Shown piece by piece: positions 43,639 to 53,076 of a stretch of 64,000 nucleotides of DNA (position 1 is the stretch's first letter; the number at the start of each line of letters is the position of its first letter). The position numbers and the translations under genes were made by a program. Origin of the DNA: Stenotrophomonas maltophilia (GTDB taxonomy: Bacteria > Pseudomonadota > Gammaproteobacteria > Xanthomonadales > Xanthomonadaceae); contig NZ_CP106759.1 in NCBI RefSeq assembly GCF_025642255.1, forward strand, positions 1,205,501 through 1,269,500, given 5' to 3'. The notes under the pieces were generated by a model. The model saw only the letters and a program-made list of their open reading frames with translations, was not told where the DNA came from and made no database searches.

Positions 43639-44426
43639 CGCAGCAGGGGCCTCTCTGCGTGTTCGATGAACTCCAGCATGGACTTCACGTCCTCGCTGTC
43701 GCGCGCCTGTTCCACCAGCTGCTGCTTGGCTTCGGCCAGCGGCAGGCCGGCCACGTACAGGGTCCGGTAGGCACGCTTGATGGCGGAGATGCGTTCGGCA
43801 TCGAAACCGCGGCGCTTCAGGCCTTCACTGTTGATGCCGCGCGGACGGCCCAGCGAATCGGAGCCCACCATGGTGAACGGCGGAACATCGCCGTTGGTCA
43901 GCGCACCCATGCCGAGGAAGGCGTGGGCGCCGATGCGGCAGAACTGATGGGCACCGGCGAAGCCGCTGATGATCACGTAGTCGCCGACAGTAACGTGGCC
44001 GGCCAGCGTGGTGTTGTTGGAGAACACGCAGGCGTTGCCGACGTGGCAGTCGTGTGCCACATGCGTATAGGCCAGCATCCAGTTGTCGTCACCGATCGTG
44101 GTGATGCCACCGCCGCCGCCGGTACCGCGGTTGACGGTGACGAACTCGCGGAACACGTTGCGGTCGCCGATCACCAGTTCGGTGCGTTCACCGGCGAACT
44201 TCTTGTCCTGCGGCTCGCCGCCGATGGCTGCGTGGCCGATGAAGCGGTTGTCGCGGCCGATCCGGGTCGGTCCGAGAATGCTGCAGTGTGGGCCGACGAC
44301 CGTGCCTGCGCCGATGTCCACATCGGCACCGATCAGGGTGAAGGCACCGACCTGCACATCGTCGGCCAGCCGGGCGGACGGGTCGATGACGGCGGTGGGG
44401 TGGATCCGTGGGGCGTTGTCAGTCAT
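43635..44426 (-). CDS. lpxA: UDP-N-acetylglucosamine acyltransferase
   Basis: Adds the first 3-OH acyl chain of lipid A. The 263-aa protein is a left-handed beta-helix of hexapeptide repeats, beginning [22 protein letters not shown]. The catalytic His region reads [26 protein letters not shown], and the C-terminal helical domain starts at [23 protein letters not shown]. Overlaps lpxB by 4 bp and follows fabZ by 18 bp. Confidence 0.96.
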   Translation of the reverse strand: MTDNAPRIHPTAVIDPSARLADDVQVGAFTLIGADVDIGAGTVVGPHCSILGPTRIGRDNRFIGHAAIGGEPQDKKFAGERTELVIGDRNVFREFVTVNRGTGGGGGITTIGDDNWMLAYTHVAHDCHVGNACVFSNNTTLAGHVTVGDYVIISGFAGAHQFCRIGAHAFLGMGALTNGDVPPFTMVGSDSLGRPRGINSEGLKRRGFDAERISAIKRAYRTLYVAGLPLAEAKQQLVEQARDSEDVKSMLEFIEHAERPLLR

Positions 44427-44444
44427 TCCTGGCTCCGTTATGGC

Positions 44445-44903
44445 TCAGCCCTTGGCACCGGCGCACATGACCTCGGCAGAGGCCACCACTTCGCCGTTGA
44501 CCTTGGCTTCGCCGTAGTACCAGCCCATGTTGCGGATCAGCCGCTTCATCTGCACGTCCAGCAGCAGCACATCGCCCGGCACCACCTGCTTGTTGAAGCG
44601 GGCGTTCTCCACCTTGACCATGTAGAACAGCTTGGACTGCGCATCGCGGCCGAGCGAGAGCTGGGTCATCACACCGCCGGCCTGCGCCAGTGCCTCGATG
44701 ATCAGCACGCCGGGCATGATCGGGCGGCCCGGGAAATGGCCCTGGAAGAACGGCTCGTTGATGCTCACGTTCTTCTGGGCAAGGATGCGCTTGGCGTCCA
44801 CATCCAGCTCGAGGACCTTGTCCACCAGCAGGAACGGGTAGCGGTGCGGGATCAGCTCCTGGATCTGGAGGACATCGATCGGAAGCTGCAGCGTGTCGTT
44901 CAT
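44445..44903 (-). CDS. fabZ: 3-hydroxyacyl-ACP dehydratase FabZ
   Basis: Dehydrates 3-hydroxyacyl-ACP during fatty acid elongation. The 152-aa hotdog-fold protein has the catalytic His in [29 protein letters not shown] and the Glu in IIEALAQ. I start at ATG 44903, whose ATGA overlaps the lpxD stop, rather than at the longer frame to 44981. Proximity to lpxA reflects competition for the same substrate. Confidence 0.97.
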   Translation of the reverse strand: MNDTLQLPIDVLQIQELIPHRYPFLLVDKVLELDVDAKRILAQKNVSINEPFFQGHFPGRPIMPGVLIIEALAQAGGVMTQLSLGRDAQSKLFYMVKVENARFNKQVVPGDVLLLDVQMKRLIRNMGWYYGEAKVNGEVVASAEVMCAGAKG

Positions 44904-45922
44904 TCTTTCTCCTTGCTCACAGCCAGGATGCGCCGGGCCAGCGTATCGAGCTGCTTGAAGCGCGCGGCGTTCTTGCGCCACGTGCGGTTGTCGGTCAACG
45001 GGGTGCCGGACGAATACTCGCCCGGCTCATGGATGGAGTTGCGCACCACCGATTTGCCGGTGATCACGACCTTGTCGCAGATCTCCAGGTGGCCGACCAC
45101 GCCTACGTGGCCGCCGAGCAGGCAGTAACGTCCGATCTTGGCGCTGCCGGCAATGCCGGTGCAGCCAGCGATGGCCGAGTGCGCGCCGATCTGCACGTTG
45201 TGTGCGATCTGCACCAGGTTGTCCAGGCGCACGTCTTCGTCCAGCACGGTGTCTTCCAGCGCGCCGCGGTCCACGCAGGTGTTGGCGCCGATTTCGCAGT
45301 CGTCGCCGATGCGCACGCCGCCAAGCTGCGGCACCTTGATCCACCTGCCCGCGTCCATCGCCAGGCCGAAGCCATCGGCGCCGAGCACGGCGCCGGGGTG
45401 GACGCGCACACGCTTGCCCAGCCGGACGCGGGTGACCAGGGTGACCCGCGCAATCAGTTCGCAGCCGTTGTCCAGGCTGCAATCCTCGCCGATCACGCTG
45501 CCGGTGCCGATGATGCAGTTCTCGCCGACCACGCTGCGGGCGCCGATGGACACGAACGGACCGATATGGGCGCTGGCTGCGACCTGGGCAGTGGGATCGA
45601 TGACGGCGCTGGGATGGATGCCCGGCGGGCGCGTCGGTGCGATGTCGAACAGCGCGGCGATCTTGGCGAAGGTGGTGTACGGGTCCTTGGCCACGAGCGC
45701 GGCGCCGGGAGCCGCCTCGGCATCGTCGGCACGCAGTACCACCAGCGAGGCCTGGCTGTCGGCCAGCTGGGTGCGATAGCGCGGATTGGCGAGGAAGGTC
45801 AGCTGGCCTGGGCCGGCATGGGCGAGGGTGGCCACGCCATGGATGGCGGTGGCGGGGTCGCCATGGACCTGCAGGCCGAACTGCTCGGCGAGTTGCTGGG
45901 CGGTGTAGGAGGGAGTATTCAC
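44900..45922 (-). CDS. lpxD: UDP-3-O-(3-hydroxyacyl)glucosamine N-acyltransferase
   Basis: Adds the second 3-OH acyl chain to the lipid A precursor. The 340-aa protein has an N-terminal uridine-binding domain (about 1-95, with LTFLANPRYRTQLADSQASLVVL), a left-handed beta-helix of hexapeptides (about 100-310) and a C-terminal helix. The catalytic His lies in DNLVQIAHNVQIGAHSAIAG. No skp gene lies between it and bamA. Confidence 0.96.
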   Translation of the reverse strand: MNTPSYTAQQLAEQFGLQVHGDPATAIHGVATLAHAGPGQLTFLANPRYRTQLADSQASLVVLRADDAEAAPGAALVAKDPYTTFAKIAALFDIAPTRPPGIHPSAVIDPTAQVAASAHIGPFVSIGARSVVGENCIIGTGSVIGEDCSLDNGCELIARVTLVTRVRLGKRVRVHPGAVLGADGFGLAMDAGRWIKVPQLGGVRIGDDCEIGANTCVDRGALEDTVLDEDVRLDNLVQIAHNVQIGAHSAIAGCTGIAGSAKIGRYCLLGGHVGVVGHLEICDKVVITGKSVVRNSIHEPGEYSSGTPLTDNRTWRKNAARFKQLDTLARRILAVSKEKE

Positions 45923-46030
45923 GGCGGGAGTTTAACGTGTGACGCCATTGCGGTCATGCGGGGGGCAGTTGTGCAGCCAACGGCGGGGCCCCTCGCGGCC
46001 GGCAGAGCCAGGCTCATGGGCTGGGTCGGA

Positions 46031-46120
46031 CGGGTCGGGGCTGCGGGGGACGGCGCAAGTACGTCCCTGTAGCCTTGATCGCCGCATCCATGCGGCTCAC
46101 ACCCCCGCAGCCCCGACCCG
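46031..46120. repeat. 19-bp perfect inverted repeat with nested hairpin
   Basis: CGGGTCGGGGCTGCGGGGG (46031-46049) is exactly complementary to 46102-46120, 52 bp apart. The pairing extends a few bases outward to GGTCGG/CCGACC with a mismatch. The loop holds a perfect 7-bp hairpin (GCCGCAT 46081-46087, ATGCGGC 46090-46096). Confidence 0.85.
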
Positions 46121-46207
46121 CCCGACCTCTGACAGCGTGGCGCGAGTGCCAGCCGCGGAAAACAGAAAAGATCAAAAGCAGATCGTGCGCTTCAGCCATC
46201 CGGGTTA

Positions 46208-46236
46208 AACGAAAACGCCGGGCAGAGCCCGGCGCT
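46208..46236 (-). terminator. Rho-independent terminator downstream of bamA
   Basis: On the minus strand the 8-bp stem CGCCGGGC/GCCCGGCG (46234-46227 with 46223-46216, TCT loop) is followed by TTTTCGTTT. It lies about 130 bp after the bamA stop, and would separate bamA from the lpxD operon. Confidence 0.75.
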
Positions 46237-46257
46237 TCGTACCCCGTCTGGTGGAGA

Positions 46258-46280
46258 GCCCCCCTTCTGTTAAGGGGGGC
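46258..46280. repeat. G/C hairpin after bamA
   Basis: GCCCCCC (46258-46264) pairs with GGGGGGC (46274-46280) over a 9-nt loop. It lies between the bamA stop and the terminator and may protect the bamA mRNA 3' end. Confidence 0.6.
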
Positions 46281-46363
46281 GCGCCAGCGGCGCGGGGGAT
46301 AGGGGGTAGGTCGGGACCCACTGCTTGCGCAGCAAGCCGCGGCGCACCTTCGGTGGTCAGTTC

Positions 46364-48784
46364 TTAGAACTGCCCACCGAAGGTGAATTGCAGACGCTCG
46401 ATCTTGTCGTCGTCTTCCTTCTTCAGCGGGAACGCATAGCTGATCGAGATCGGACCGACCGGGGCACGCCACAGCAGGGCCACACCGGTGGACACGCGCA
46501 GCTCGTTGGCCTTGAAGTTCTTGGTGCCGTTGTAGACGTTGCCGAAGTCGACGAAGGCCGACACGCGCGCCGAGGGGCTGTCGAACAGGCGCGGGAAGTA
46601 GGCTTCCACCGAGCCGACCGTCTTCACCGAGCCGCCCAGCGGCTGGCCGTCCGGGTACCCCGGGGTGATTTCGCGCGGGCCCAGCGTATTGTCCTCGAAG
46701 CCGCGCACCGAGTTGGTACCGCCGGCGTAGAAGTTCTCGTAGAACGGCAGGCCGCTGGCGGTCACCGTCTTCACGTAGTCCGGCGAGTTCGGGTTGCAGT
46801 TCACGGTCTGCACCGGGTTCGGGTTGGCCGCGGTCGGCTCGGTGTAGCAGAGATCACGCGAGGTGTCCTTGCCGTAGCTGTCGCCGTAGCCGATTTCCGC
46901 GCGCGTGTTGATCACCAGCGACGGCATGATCGGCCAGTACTTGGAGATCTGGTAGTTCAGCTTGTAGTACTCGACGGTCGAACCCGGCAGCGTGGTCTCC
47001 AGGCCGATGCGCTGGTAGGTACCGCGGGTCGGCATGAAGTAGTCGTTGCGCGAGTCGCGTGCCCAGCCGAGCTCGGTGCGCCAGGCATGGAAGGTGCGGC
47101 GGCCGACGGCGTTGATGTAGTCGATGATCGATTGCGGCGTCGCGTTCTGGTACGTCGAGATCTGGTTGCTGTCGATGCCGAACATCAGCGAGACCGAGTC
47201 GGTTTCGGTCAGCGGCACGCCGAACACCACCTGCGCGGCACCGTTGGTGCTGTTGTACTGCGCGGTGTTGAAGTCGGAGTAGTCCAGTTCGCGCCAGGAC
47301 AGGTTGTAGCCCAGCGACACGCCGTCATCGGTGAAGTACGGGTTGGTGTAGCTGAAGCCATAGCGCTGCAGGTAGCTGCTGCGCGAGGCTTCCACCGACA
47401 CGCGGTTGCCGCCGCCGAGGAAGTTGTTCTGCGACAGCTGCACGGAAGTGGTCATGCCGTAGGACTGCGAGTAGCCCAGGCCGAACACGAAGCTGCCGGA
47501 GGTGGTTTCCTTGACGTTGTAGACGACGTCGACCTGGTCGTTGCTGCCGCTGACGGCCGGGGTTTCCACATCCACCGATTCGAAATAGCCCAGGCGCTGC
47601 AGGCGGATCTTGGAGCGGTCGATCGCGGCCTGCGAGTACCAGCTGTTCTCGAACTGGCGCATTTCGCGACGCATCACCTCGTCGGAGGTGCGGGTATTGC
47701 CGCGGAAGACGATACGACGCACCGACACGCGTGGGCCCGGCACCACCTGCATGTTGATGGCAACGGTCTGGTCAGCACGGTTGGTGGTCGGGATCGGGTT
47801 CACCTTGGCGAACGCGTAGCCGATGTTGGACAGCGAGTTGGTGATCGTGTCCGAGCTGAATTCCAGCAGCGCCCGCGAGAAGGTGTCGCCGGACTTCTGG
47901 ATCACCATGCGCTCCACGTCCTCCTGCGGGAGGATGGTGTCGCCGCTGACCTTGATCTCGGAGATCTTGTACTGCTCACCCTCGGTCACGCCGGCGGTGA
48001 GGAACATGTCGCGCTTGTCGGGGCTGATCGACACCTGGGTGGAGTCGATGCTGAAGTCGACGTAGCCACGGTCGAGGTACCACGAGTTCAGCTTTTCCAG
48101 GTCGCCGGACAGCTTCTCCTTGGAGTACTGGTCATCGCGGCGGTACCACGAGGCCCAGTTGTGCTCCTTGGATTCCCAGGTTTCCAGGATGTCCTTGCTG
48201 TCGTACTTCTCGGTGCCGACCAGGTTGACATGGCGGATCTTGGCCGCCTTGCCTTCCTTGATCGCGATGGCGATGTCCACACGGTTGCGGTCCAGCGGGC
48301 TCACCGTCGGGGTGATCTCGACGTTGTACTTGCCGCGGTCGTTGTACTGGCGGCGCAGTTCCTGGGTCACGCGGTCCAGGCTCAGGCGATCGAACGTGCC
48401 ACCTTCGGTCAGGCCGATGTCGGACAGGCCCTTCAGCAGCTGGTCGGACTTGATGTCCTTGTTGCCGGTCACGGTCAGCTTGTTGATCGCCGGGCGTTCC
48501 TTGACCGTCACCACCAGGATGTTGCCCTGGCGGTCCAGCTGCACGTCCTCAAAGAAGCCGGTCTTGTACAGGGCGCGGATGGTTTCGCCGACCTTGCTGT
48601 CGGTGACCGTCTCGCCACGCTCCACCGGCAGGTAGGTGAATACCGTACCCGAGCTGATGCGCTGCAGGCCGTCGACGCGGATATCGCTGACAGTGAAGGG
48701 CTCGGCTGCCTGGGCCAGGGCGGGAGCGCCGGTGACGGCGGCGAGGGCGAGGGCCAGCAGGCGGCGATTGGGGAGTCGCGTCAT
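46364..48784 (-). CDS. bamA: Outer membrane protein assembly factor BamA
   Basis: Central beta-barrel insertase of the BAM complex, 806 aa. A signal peptide ends near AQA (about 26). Five POTRA domains cover about 27-440, beginning FTVSDIRVDGLQRISSGTVFTYLPVERGE. The 16-stranded barrel follows and ends in FGGQF with the C-terminal Phe. The conserved GLPFYENFYAGGTNSVRGFEDNTLGPRE forms loop 6. Ahead of it is an insertion of nearly 40 residues containing Cys646 and Cys663, while no Cys follows VRGF, in contrast to the E. coli protein whose loop 6 cysteines come after it. I start at ATG 48784, where the signal peptide begins. Confidence 0.96.
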   Translation of the reverse strand: MTRLPNRRLLALALAAVTGAPALAQAAEPFTVSDIRVDGLQRISSGTVFTYLPVERGETVTDSKVGETIRALYKTGFFEDVQLDRQGNILVVTVKERPAINKLTVTGNKDIKSDQLLKGLSDIGLTEGGTFDRLSLDRVTQELRRQYNDRGKYNVEITPTVSPLDRNRVDIAIAIKEGKAAKIRHVNLVGTEKYDSKDILETWESKEHNWASWYRRDDQYSKEKLSGDLEKLNSWYLDRGYVDFSIDSTQVSISPDKRDMFLTAGVTEGEQYKISEIKVSGDTILPQEDVERMVIQKSGDTFSRALLEFSSDTITNSLSNIGYAFAKVNPIPTTNRADQTVAINMQVVPGPRVSVRRIVFRGNTRTSDEVMRREMRQFENSWYSQAAIDRSKIRLQRLGYFESVDVETPAVSGSNDQVDVVYNVKETTSGSFVFGLGYSQSYGMTTSVQLSQNNFLGGGNRVSVEASRSSYLQRYGFSYTNPYFTDDGVSLGYNLSWRELDYSDFNTAQYNSTNGAAQVVFGVPLTETDSVSLMFGIDSNQISTYQNATPQSIIDYINAVGRRTFHAWRTELGWARDSRNDYFMPTRGTYQRIGLETTLPGSTVEYYKLNYQISKYWPIMPSLVINTRAEIGYGDSYGKDTSRDLCYTEPTAANPNPVQTVNCNPNSPDYVKTVTASGLPFYENFYAGGTNSVRGFEDNTLGPREITPGYPDGQPLGGSVKTVGSVEAYFPRLFDSPSARVSAFVDFGNVYNGTKNFKANELRVSTGVALLWRAPVGPISISYAFPLKKEDDDKIERLQFTFGGQF

Positions 48785-48858
48785 GTCACGTCCGGTAGGA
48801 AGGTCGATTTCATTGGTGCGGGATGCCGACGCTGTAGACGGCAACAACGTGGAAAAGT

Positions 48859-50217
48859 TCATCGCGGGACCAGGCCGAGGATGTCGTTGTAGAACGCCAA
48901 CCCCATCAGCCCGGCCAGCAACGCCAGGCCGATGTATTGGCCGGCGGCGATGGCACGCTCGCTCAGCGGGCTGCCCTTGACCAACTCGATAAGGTAATAC
49001 AGCAGGTGGCCGCCGTCCAAGATCGGGATCGGCAGCAGATTGATGATGCACAGGCTCAGCGACAGCAGCGCGAGGAACTGCAGGAACCAGTCGAGCCCAC
49101 GTTTGGCCGATACATTGGCCACACGGGCGATGGTGACCGGGCCGGAAACGTTCTGCAGCGAGGCCTTGCCGGTCACGATGCGGGCCATCATGCCCAGCGA
49201 GTCGGCGGCCAGCCGGCCGGTTTCACGCACCGCCACGGTGACCGCGTCCAGGGGCCCGTAACGCAGCAGGGTGTCGTAGGCCGGGCTGTAGGTGGTGGGG
49301 AAACCGACGCCGATCTGCCAGACCGGCTCGCCCTTGCCGTCCTTGCCCTGGCGCGGAGTCACTTCCAGTGCCAGCCGCTCGCCGCCACGCAGGACTTCGA
49401 TCATGCCGGGGCCGCCGGTGCGGCCCAGGGCCTGGATTTCGCCGATCACCTGGTCGACGCTGTCAATGCGCTGCCCGTCGATGGCCACGATGAGGTCGCC
49501 CGGCTGCAGCTGGCCCGCAACAACGGAATCCGGTGTGAGCCTGTCGACCAGGGCGGGCTGCAGCCATGACTGCCAGTACAGGCCCGCCAGGATCGGCACC
49601 CGCCGTTCATCGAAGCCTGCCGGCAGCTGCGACAGCGGCAGGGTACGGGCATGCACCTGATCGCTGCGGTCGATCACGTCCAGCGTGACATCACGACGGT
49701 CCATCGCTGCCGCGGTCAGGGCCATGCTGGCCTCGCCCAGGGTGCTGACCGGGCGGTCGTCCACGCGCAGCACGCGGTCACCACTGTTGAGCCCCGCCGT
49801 CGCCGCGATGCCGCTGGTGCGGCCGAGGGTGGGCGAATAGTCCTGCTTGCCGATCACGAACATCGCCCACAGCAGCAGGATGCACAGCAGCAGGTTGGCG
49901 ACCGGCCCGGCAGCAACGATGGCGATGCGCTGCCAGACCGTCTTGTGGTTGAACGCCTGGCCGCGTTCCTGCGGATGCACCTCGACTTCGCGCTCGTCGA
50001 GGAATTTCACATAGCCGCCCAGCGGAATCGCAGCAATGGCGAATTCGGTTCCATGCCGGTCGCGCCGCGACCACAGCGGCCGGCCAAAGCCGACAGAGAA
50101 GCGCAGCACCTTGACTCCGCACAGGCGGCCGACCCAGTAATGCCCGAGCTCGTGGAAGGTGACCAGCAGCCCCAGGCTGACAATCATCCACCAGACCGAT
50201 CCGATGAAGTCAGTCAT
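48859..50217 (-). CDS. rseP: Site-2 protease RseP
   Basis: Intramembrane metalloprotease that cuts anti-sigma factors such as RseA and cleans up signal peptides. The 452-aa protein has HELGH in TFHELGHYWVGRLCG (about 21-25) in the first helix and the third zinc ligand in NLLPIPILDGGHLLYYLIELVKG near residue 400. Two PDZ domains lie between (about 115-190 and 205-290, e.g. GDLIVAIDGQRIDSVDQV). Overlaps nothing; 60 bp from dxr and 75 bp upstream of bamA. Confidence 0.96.
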   Translation of the reverse strand: MTDFIGSVWWMIVSLGLLVTFHELGHYWVGRLCGVKVLRFSVGFGRPLWSRRDRHGTEFAIAAIPLGGYVKFLDEREVEVHPQERGQAFNHKTVWQRIAIVAAGPVANLLLCILLLWAMFVIGKQDYSPTLGRTSGIAATAGLNSGDRVLRVDDRPVSTLGEASMALTAAAMDRRDVTLDVIDRSDQVHARTLPLSQLPAGFDERRVPILAGLYWQSWLQPALVDRLTPDSVVAGQLQPGDLIVAIDGQRIDSVDQVIGEIQALGRTGGPGMIEVLRGGERLALEVTPRQGKDGKGEPVWQIGVGFPTTYSPAYDTLLRYGPLDAVTVAVRETGRLAADSLGMMARIVTGKASLQNVSGPVTIARVANVSAKRGLDWFLQFLALLSLSLCIINLLPIPILDGGHLLYYLIELVKGSPLSERAIAAGQYIGLALLAGLMGLAFYNDILGLVPR

Positions 50218-50277
50218 GCAGGCTCACGTTGGCGGGCAGGGGCGGCGGCGTCATGCAGGGCTGGGCAGGCGGGCGGT

Positions 50278-51468
50278 TCAGGCGGCGTCGATGGCGTTCA
50301 GGGTCAGCAGGCGTGCGCGCTGGTCGGCGGACAACAGGACCTCCAGTGTATCGGCTGGCTCGGTCGGCAGTGTTGAAAGAGCGTTAGCAACCAGCGCCGG
50401 GATGGTCAGGAAACCGATCCGGCCCTGAAGAAACGCTGAAACGCCCTCTTCGTTGGCGGCGTTCAGCATCGCCGGGGCGGTGCCACCGGCGCGCATCGCC
50501 TGCCAGGCCAGCGCCAGGCAGGGGAAGGCCTCGGTATCGGGCGCCTCGAAATCCAGCCGACCCTGCGCCAGCAGATCCAGCCCGGCCACGCCCGAGGCGA
50601 TGCGTTGCGGCCAGCCCAGGCCAACGGCCAGGGTGGTGCGCATGTCCGGCAGGCCCATCTGCGCCAGGGTCGAGCCGTCGACGAATTCGACCAGCGAATG
50701 GACCAGGCTCTGCGGATGGACCAGCACCTCGATGCGTTCACCCGGCACGGCGAACAGGTGGTGGGCCTCGATCACTTCCAGGCCCTTGTTCATCAGGGTC
50801 GCGGAATCGACCGAGATCTTCGGCCCCATCGACCACTTCGGGTGGGCCACGGCCTGGGCCGGGGTGACCTGCGCCAGTTCGGCGCGGCTGCGGCCACGGA
50901 ACGGGCCACCGGAGGCGGTGAGCAGGATCCGGCGCACCCCGGCGCCTTCGAGGCTGGCGTCGCGCGAGCGCAGGCACTGGAAGATGGCGCTGTGCTCGCT
51001 GTCGATCGGGATGATCTCGGCCCCGGCACGTTCGGCGGTACGGGTCAGCAGTTCGCCCGCCAGTACCAGTGATTCCTTGTTCGCCAGCAGGATGCGCTTG
51101 CCCGCGGCGGCGGCGGCCAGGGTCGAGGACAGCCCTGCCGCGCCGACGATGGCGGCCACCACGGTGTCGCAGGCGTCACTGGCGGCCAGCTGGTCCAGCG
51201 CTGCCTGGCCGGCGTGGGCCTGGGTCGCCAGGCCGGCCTCGCGCAGACCGTCGCGCAGCGCAGGGTACAGGGCCTCGTCGGCGATCACCGCGTGCAGGGG
51301 CTGATGCTGGCGGCACAGCGCAAGCAGCGCCTGCACCTGGCGGCCGGCGGCAAGCACGGTGGCCCGGTAGCGCTGCGGATGGCGCGCGATCACATCCAGG
51401 GTGGAGGCACCGATCGATCCGGTGGCGCCGAACACGGCGACCCGGCGCAGGTCTGCTGCTGCATGCAT
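50278..51468 (-). CDS. dxr: 1-deoxy-D-xylulose-5-phosphate reductoisomerase
   Basis: First committed step of the MEP isoprenoid pathway, giving MEP from DXP with NADPH. The 396-aa protein shows [22 protein letters not shown] (NADPH site), [27 protein letters not shown] with the metal-binding residues, TASGGPFRG and [19 protein letters not shown]. It sits 2 bp after cdsA's stop in transcription order, consistent with one operon supplying undecaprenyl phosphate and other isoprenoids. Confidence 0.97.
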   Translation of the reverse strand: MHAAADLRRVAVFGATGSIGASTLDVIARHPQRYRATVLAAGRQVQALLALCRQHQPLHAVIADEALYPALRDGLREAGLATQAHAGQAALDQLAASDACDTVVAAIVGAAGLSSTLAAAAAGKRILLANKESLVLAGELLTRTAERAGAEIIPIDSEHSAIFQCLRSRDASLEGAGVRRILLTASGGPFRGRSRAELAQVTPAQAVAHPKWSMGPKISVDSATLMNKGLEVIEAHHLFAVPGERIEVLVHPQSLVHSLVEFVDGSTLAQMGLPDMRTTLAVGLGWPQRIASGVAGLDLLAQGRLDFEAPDTEAFPCLALAWQAMRAGGTAPAMLNAANEEGVSAFLQGRIGFLTIPALVANALSTLPTEPADTLEVLLSADQRARLLTLNAIDAA

Positions 51469-51470
51469 GG

Positions 51471-52307
51471 TCAGAATCCGAAGATTTCCTTGCCCAGCGC
51501 GAACACCGGCACGGCTGCCAGGACGCCGTCGACACGGTCGAGCACGCCACCATGGCCCGGGATCAGGTTGCCCGAGTCCTTGGCACCGGCATGGCGCTTG
51601 ATCAGGCTCTCAAACAGATCGCCCAGCACCGAGGCCAGCACGGCGACCACGGACGTGATCAGCAGGCCCGGCAGGTGGGCCAGGTCGATACCGGCCAGCC
51701 AGCCCAGGCCGACGGCCACGGCCACGCCGGCCAGCAGGCCGCCGACCAGGCCTTCCCAGGTCTTGTTCGGGCTGATGCGCGGGGCCAGCTTGTGCCTGCC
51801 GAAGCGGCGGCCGGCAAAGTAGGCGCCCGAATCGGCGGCCCAGACCAGCGCCAGCGCGGCCAGCAGCCACAGATGCCCCTGCTGGCCGGGCGGGTCGCCG
51901 CCGGCGTGGATCAGCACCAGTGCGGCCCAGGCCGGCACGATGGCCAGTGTGCCGGCCAGCAGCTTGAGGATGCGCGCGGGGCTGCCCGGCTGTGCACCGA
52001 AGTTGAAGAAGCGCAGCCAGACCAGCGCCGCCAGCCACCAGGCGACGCCGACCAGCGTGGTGATCTGGAACAGCACCAGGGTACTGCCGTCGGCCCACAC
52101 CAGCAGCACCATCAGCAGCAGGTTCAATACCAGCAGCACGGTGCGCGCCAGGGTGTCTTCGACGTCGGCCAGCTTCAGCCATTCCCACAGGCCGATCAGC
52201 AGGACGGCGGCGGCCGCGGCGGCCAGCCATTGCGTCGGCAGCAGCAGGATCGCGGCAATGGCGACCGGCGCCATGATCAGCGCGGCGAGGACTCGGGTCT
52301 TGGTCAT
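51471..52307 (-). CDS. cdsA: Phosphatidate cytidylyltransferase
   Basis: Makes CDP-diacylglycerol, the precursor of all phospholipids. The 278-aa membrane protein has about eight hydrophobic helices and the CdsA signature [30 protein letters not shown] near residue 165, with the metal Asp residues. It overlaps the uppS stop by 4 bp (ATGA at 52304-52307). Confidence 0.96.
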   Translation of the reverse strand: MTKTRVLAALIMAPVAIAAILLLPTQWLAAAAAAVLLIGLWEWLKLADVEDTLARTVLLVLNLLLMVLLVWADGSTLVLFQITTLVGVAWWLAALVWLRFFNFGAQPGSPARILKLLAGTLAIVPAWAALVLIHAGGDPPGQQGHLWLLAALALVWAADSGAYFAGRRFGRHKLAPRISPNKTWEGLVGGLLAGVAVAVGLGWLAGIDLAHLPGLLITSVVAVLASVLGDLFESLIKRHAGAKDSGNLIPGHGGVLDRVDGVLAAVPVFALGKEIFGF

Positions 52308-53071
52308 GGGCTGGACGTCTCGGTGGCCAGGGCGGCGATCTGGGCGCTGGTCAGGCCGAAGCGGCGCTCACGGCCCGCATAGGCATCCAGCGCCTGTTGC
52401 AGCATCGCGGCGTCGAAGTCCGGCCACAGTGCCTCGGTGAACCACAGCTCGGTATAGGCCAGCTGCCACAGCAGGAAATTGCTGATGCGGGTGTCGCCAC
52501 CGGTGCGGATGAACAGGTCCGGTGCCGGCAGGTCGGCCAGGGCCATCTGCCGGCCCAGCAGCGCCTCGTCGATCTGTTCGGGCAGCAGGCGACCGGCCGC
52601 CACTTCGGCAGCCAGTGCGCGCGCCGCGCGGGCGATGTCCTGGCGGCCGCCATAGCTGGCGGCGATCGACAGGGTCAGCGTGGTGTTGCCGGCGGTGCGC
52701 TGTTCGGCCAGCTGCATGCGGCTGACCAGCGAGGCGCCGAAGCGCTCGCGCTCGCCGATGAAGCGCACGCGCACGCCGCGGCGGTGCAGCTCGTCCACTT
52801 CGCGGTCGAGCGCACCCAGGAACAGCTTCATCAACGCATCGACTTCGTCCTGCGGCCGGCCCCAGTTCTCGCTGGAGAAGGCGAACAGGGTCAGCGCCGG
52901 GATGCCCAGTTCAAGGCAGCGCTCGATGGTGCGGTTGACCGCGCGCGCGCCGGCACGGTGGCCGATCACGCGCGGGCGGCGGCGCTGCTGTGCCCAGCGT
53001 CCGTTGCCATCCATGATGATGGCGACGTGGCGGGGCAGGGCGGCCGGCAGGGGAGGCGGGACTGAAGGCAT
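52304..53071 (-). CDS. uppS: Undecaprenyl diphosphate synthase
   Basis: Condenses isopentenyl units onto farnesyl diphosphate to form C55-PP, the carrier for peptidoglycan and O-antigen. The 255-aa cis-prenyltransferase has the catalytic Asp in HVAIIMDGNGRWAQQR, then FAFSSENWGRP, ASYGGRQDIARA and DLFIRTGGDTRISNFLLWQLAYTELWFTEALWPDF. The N-terminal 13 residues are variable. Overlaps cdsA by 4 bp; frr ends 5 bp upstream of it. Confidence 0.97.
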   Translation of the reverse strand: MPSVPPPLPAALPRHVAIIMDGNGRWAQQRRRPRVIGHRAGARAVNRTIERCLELGIPALTLFAFSSENWGRPQDEVDALMKLFLGALDREVDELHRRGVRVRFIGERERFGASLVSRMQLAEQRTAGNTTLTLSIAASYGGRQDIARAARALAAEVAAGRLLPEQIDEALLGRQMALADLPAPDLFIRTGGDTRISNFLLWQLAYTELWFTEALWPDFDAAMLQQALDAYAGRERRFGLTSAQIAALATETSSP

Positions 53072-53076
53072 CGACT

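Larger units (their letters stand above)
45923..46363. other. Structured gap between bamA and lpxD
   Basis: A 441-bp gene-free region where E. coli has skp. It holds a 19-bp perfect inverted repeat, a small nested hairpin, the bamA terminator and a C/G hairpin (each listed separately). I found no open frame with protein-like composition; ORFs of 89-152 codons here are shadow frames. Confidence 0.7.

Noticed and set aside
46325..48892. An 855-codon open frame antisense to bamA
   Set aside because: It mirrors bamA on the opposite strand. High GC at third positions creates such shadow frames; no domain, signal or ribosome site supports it.
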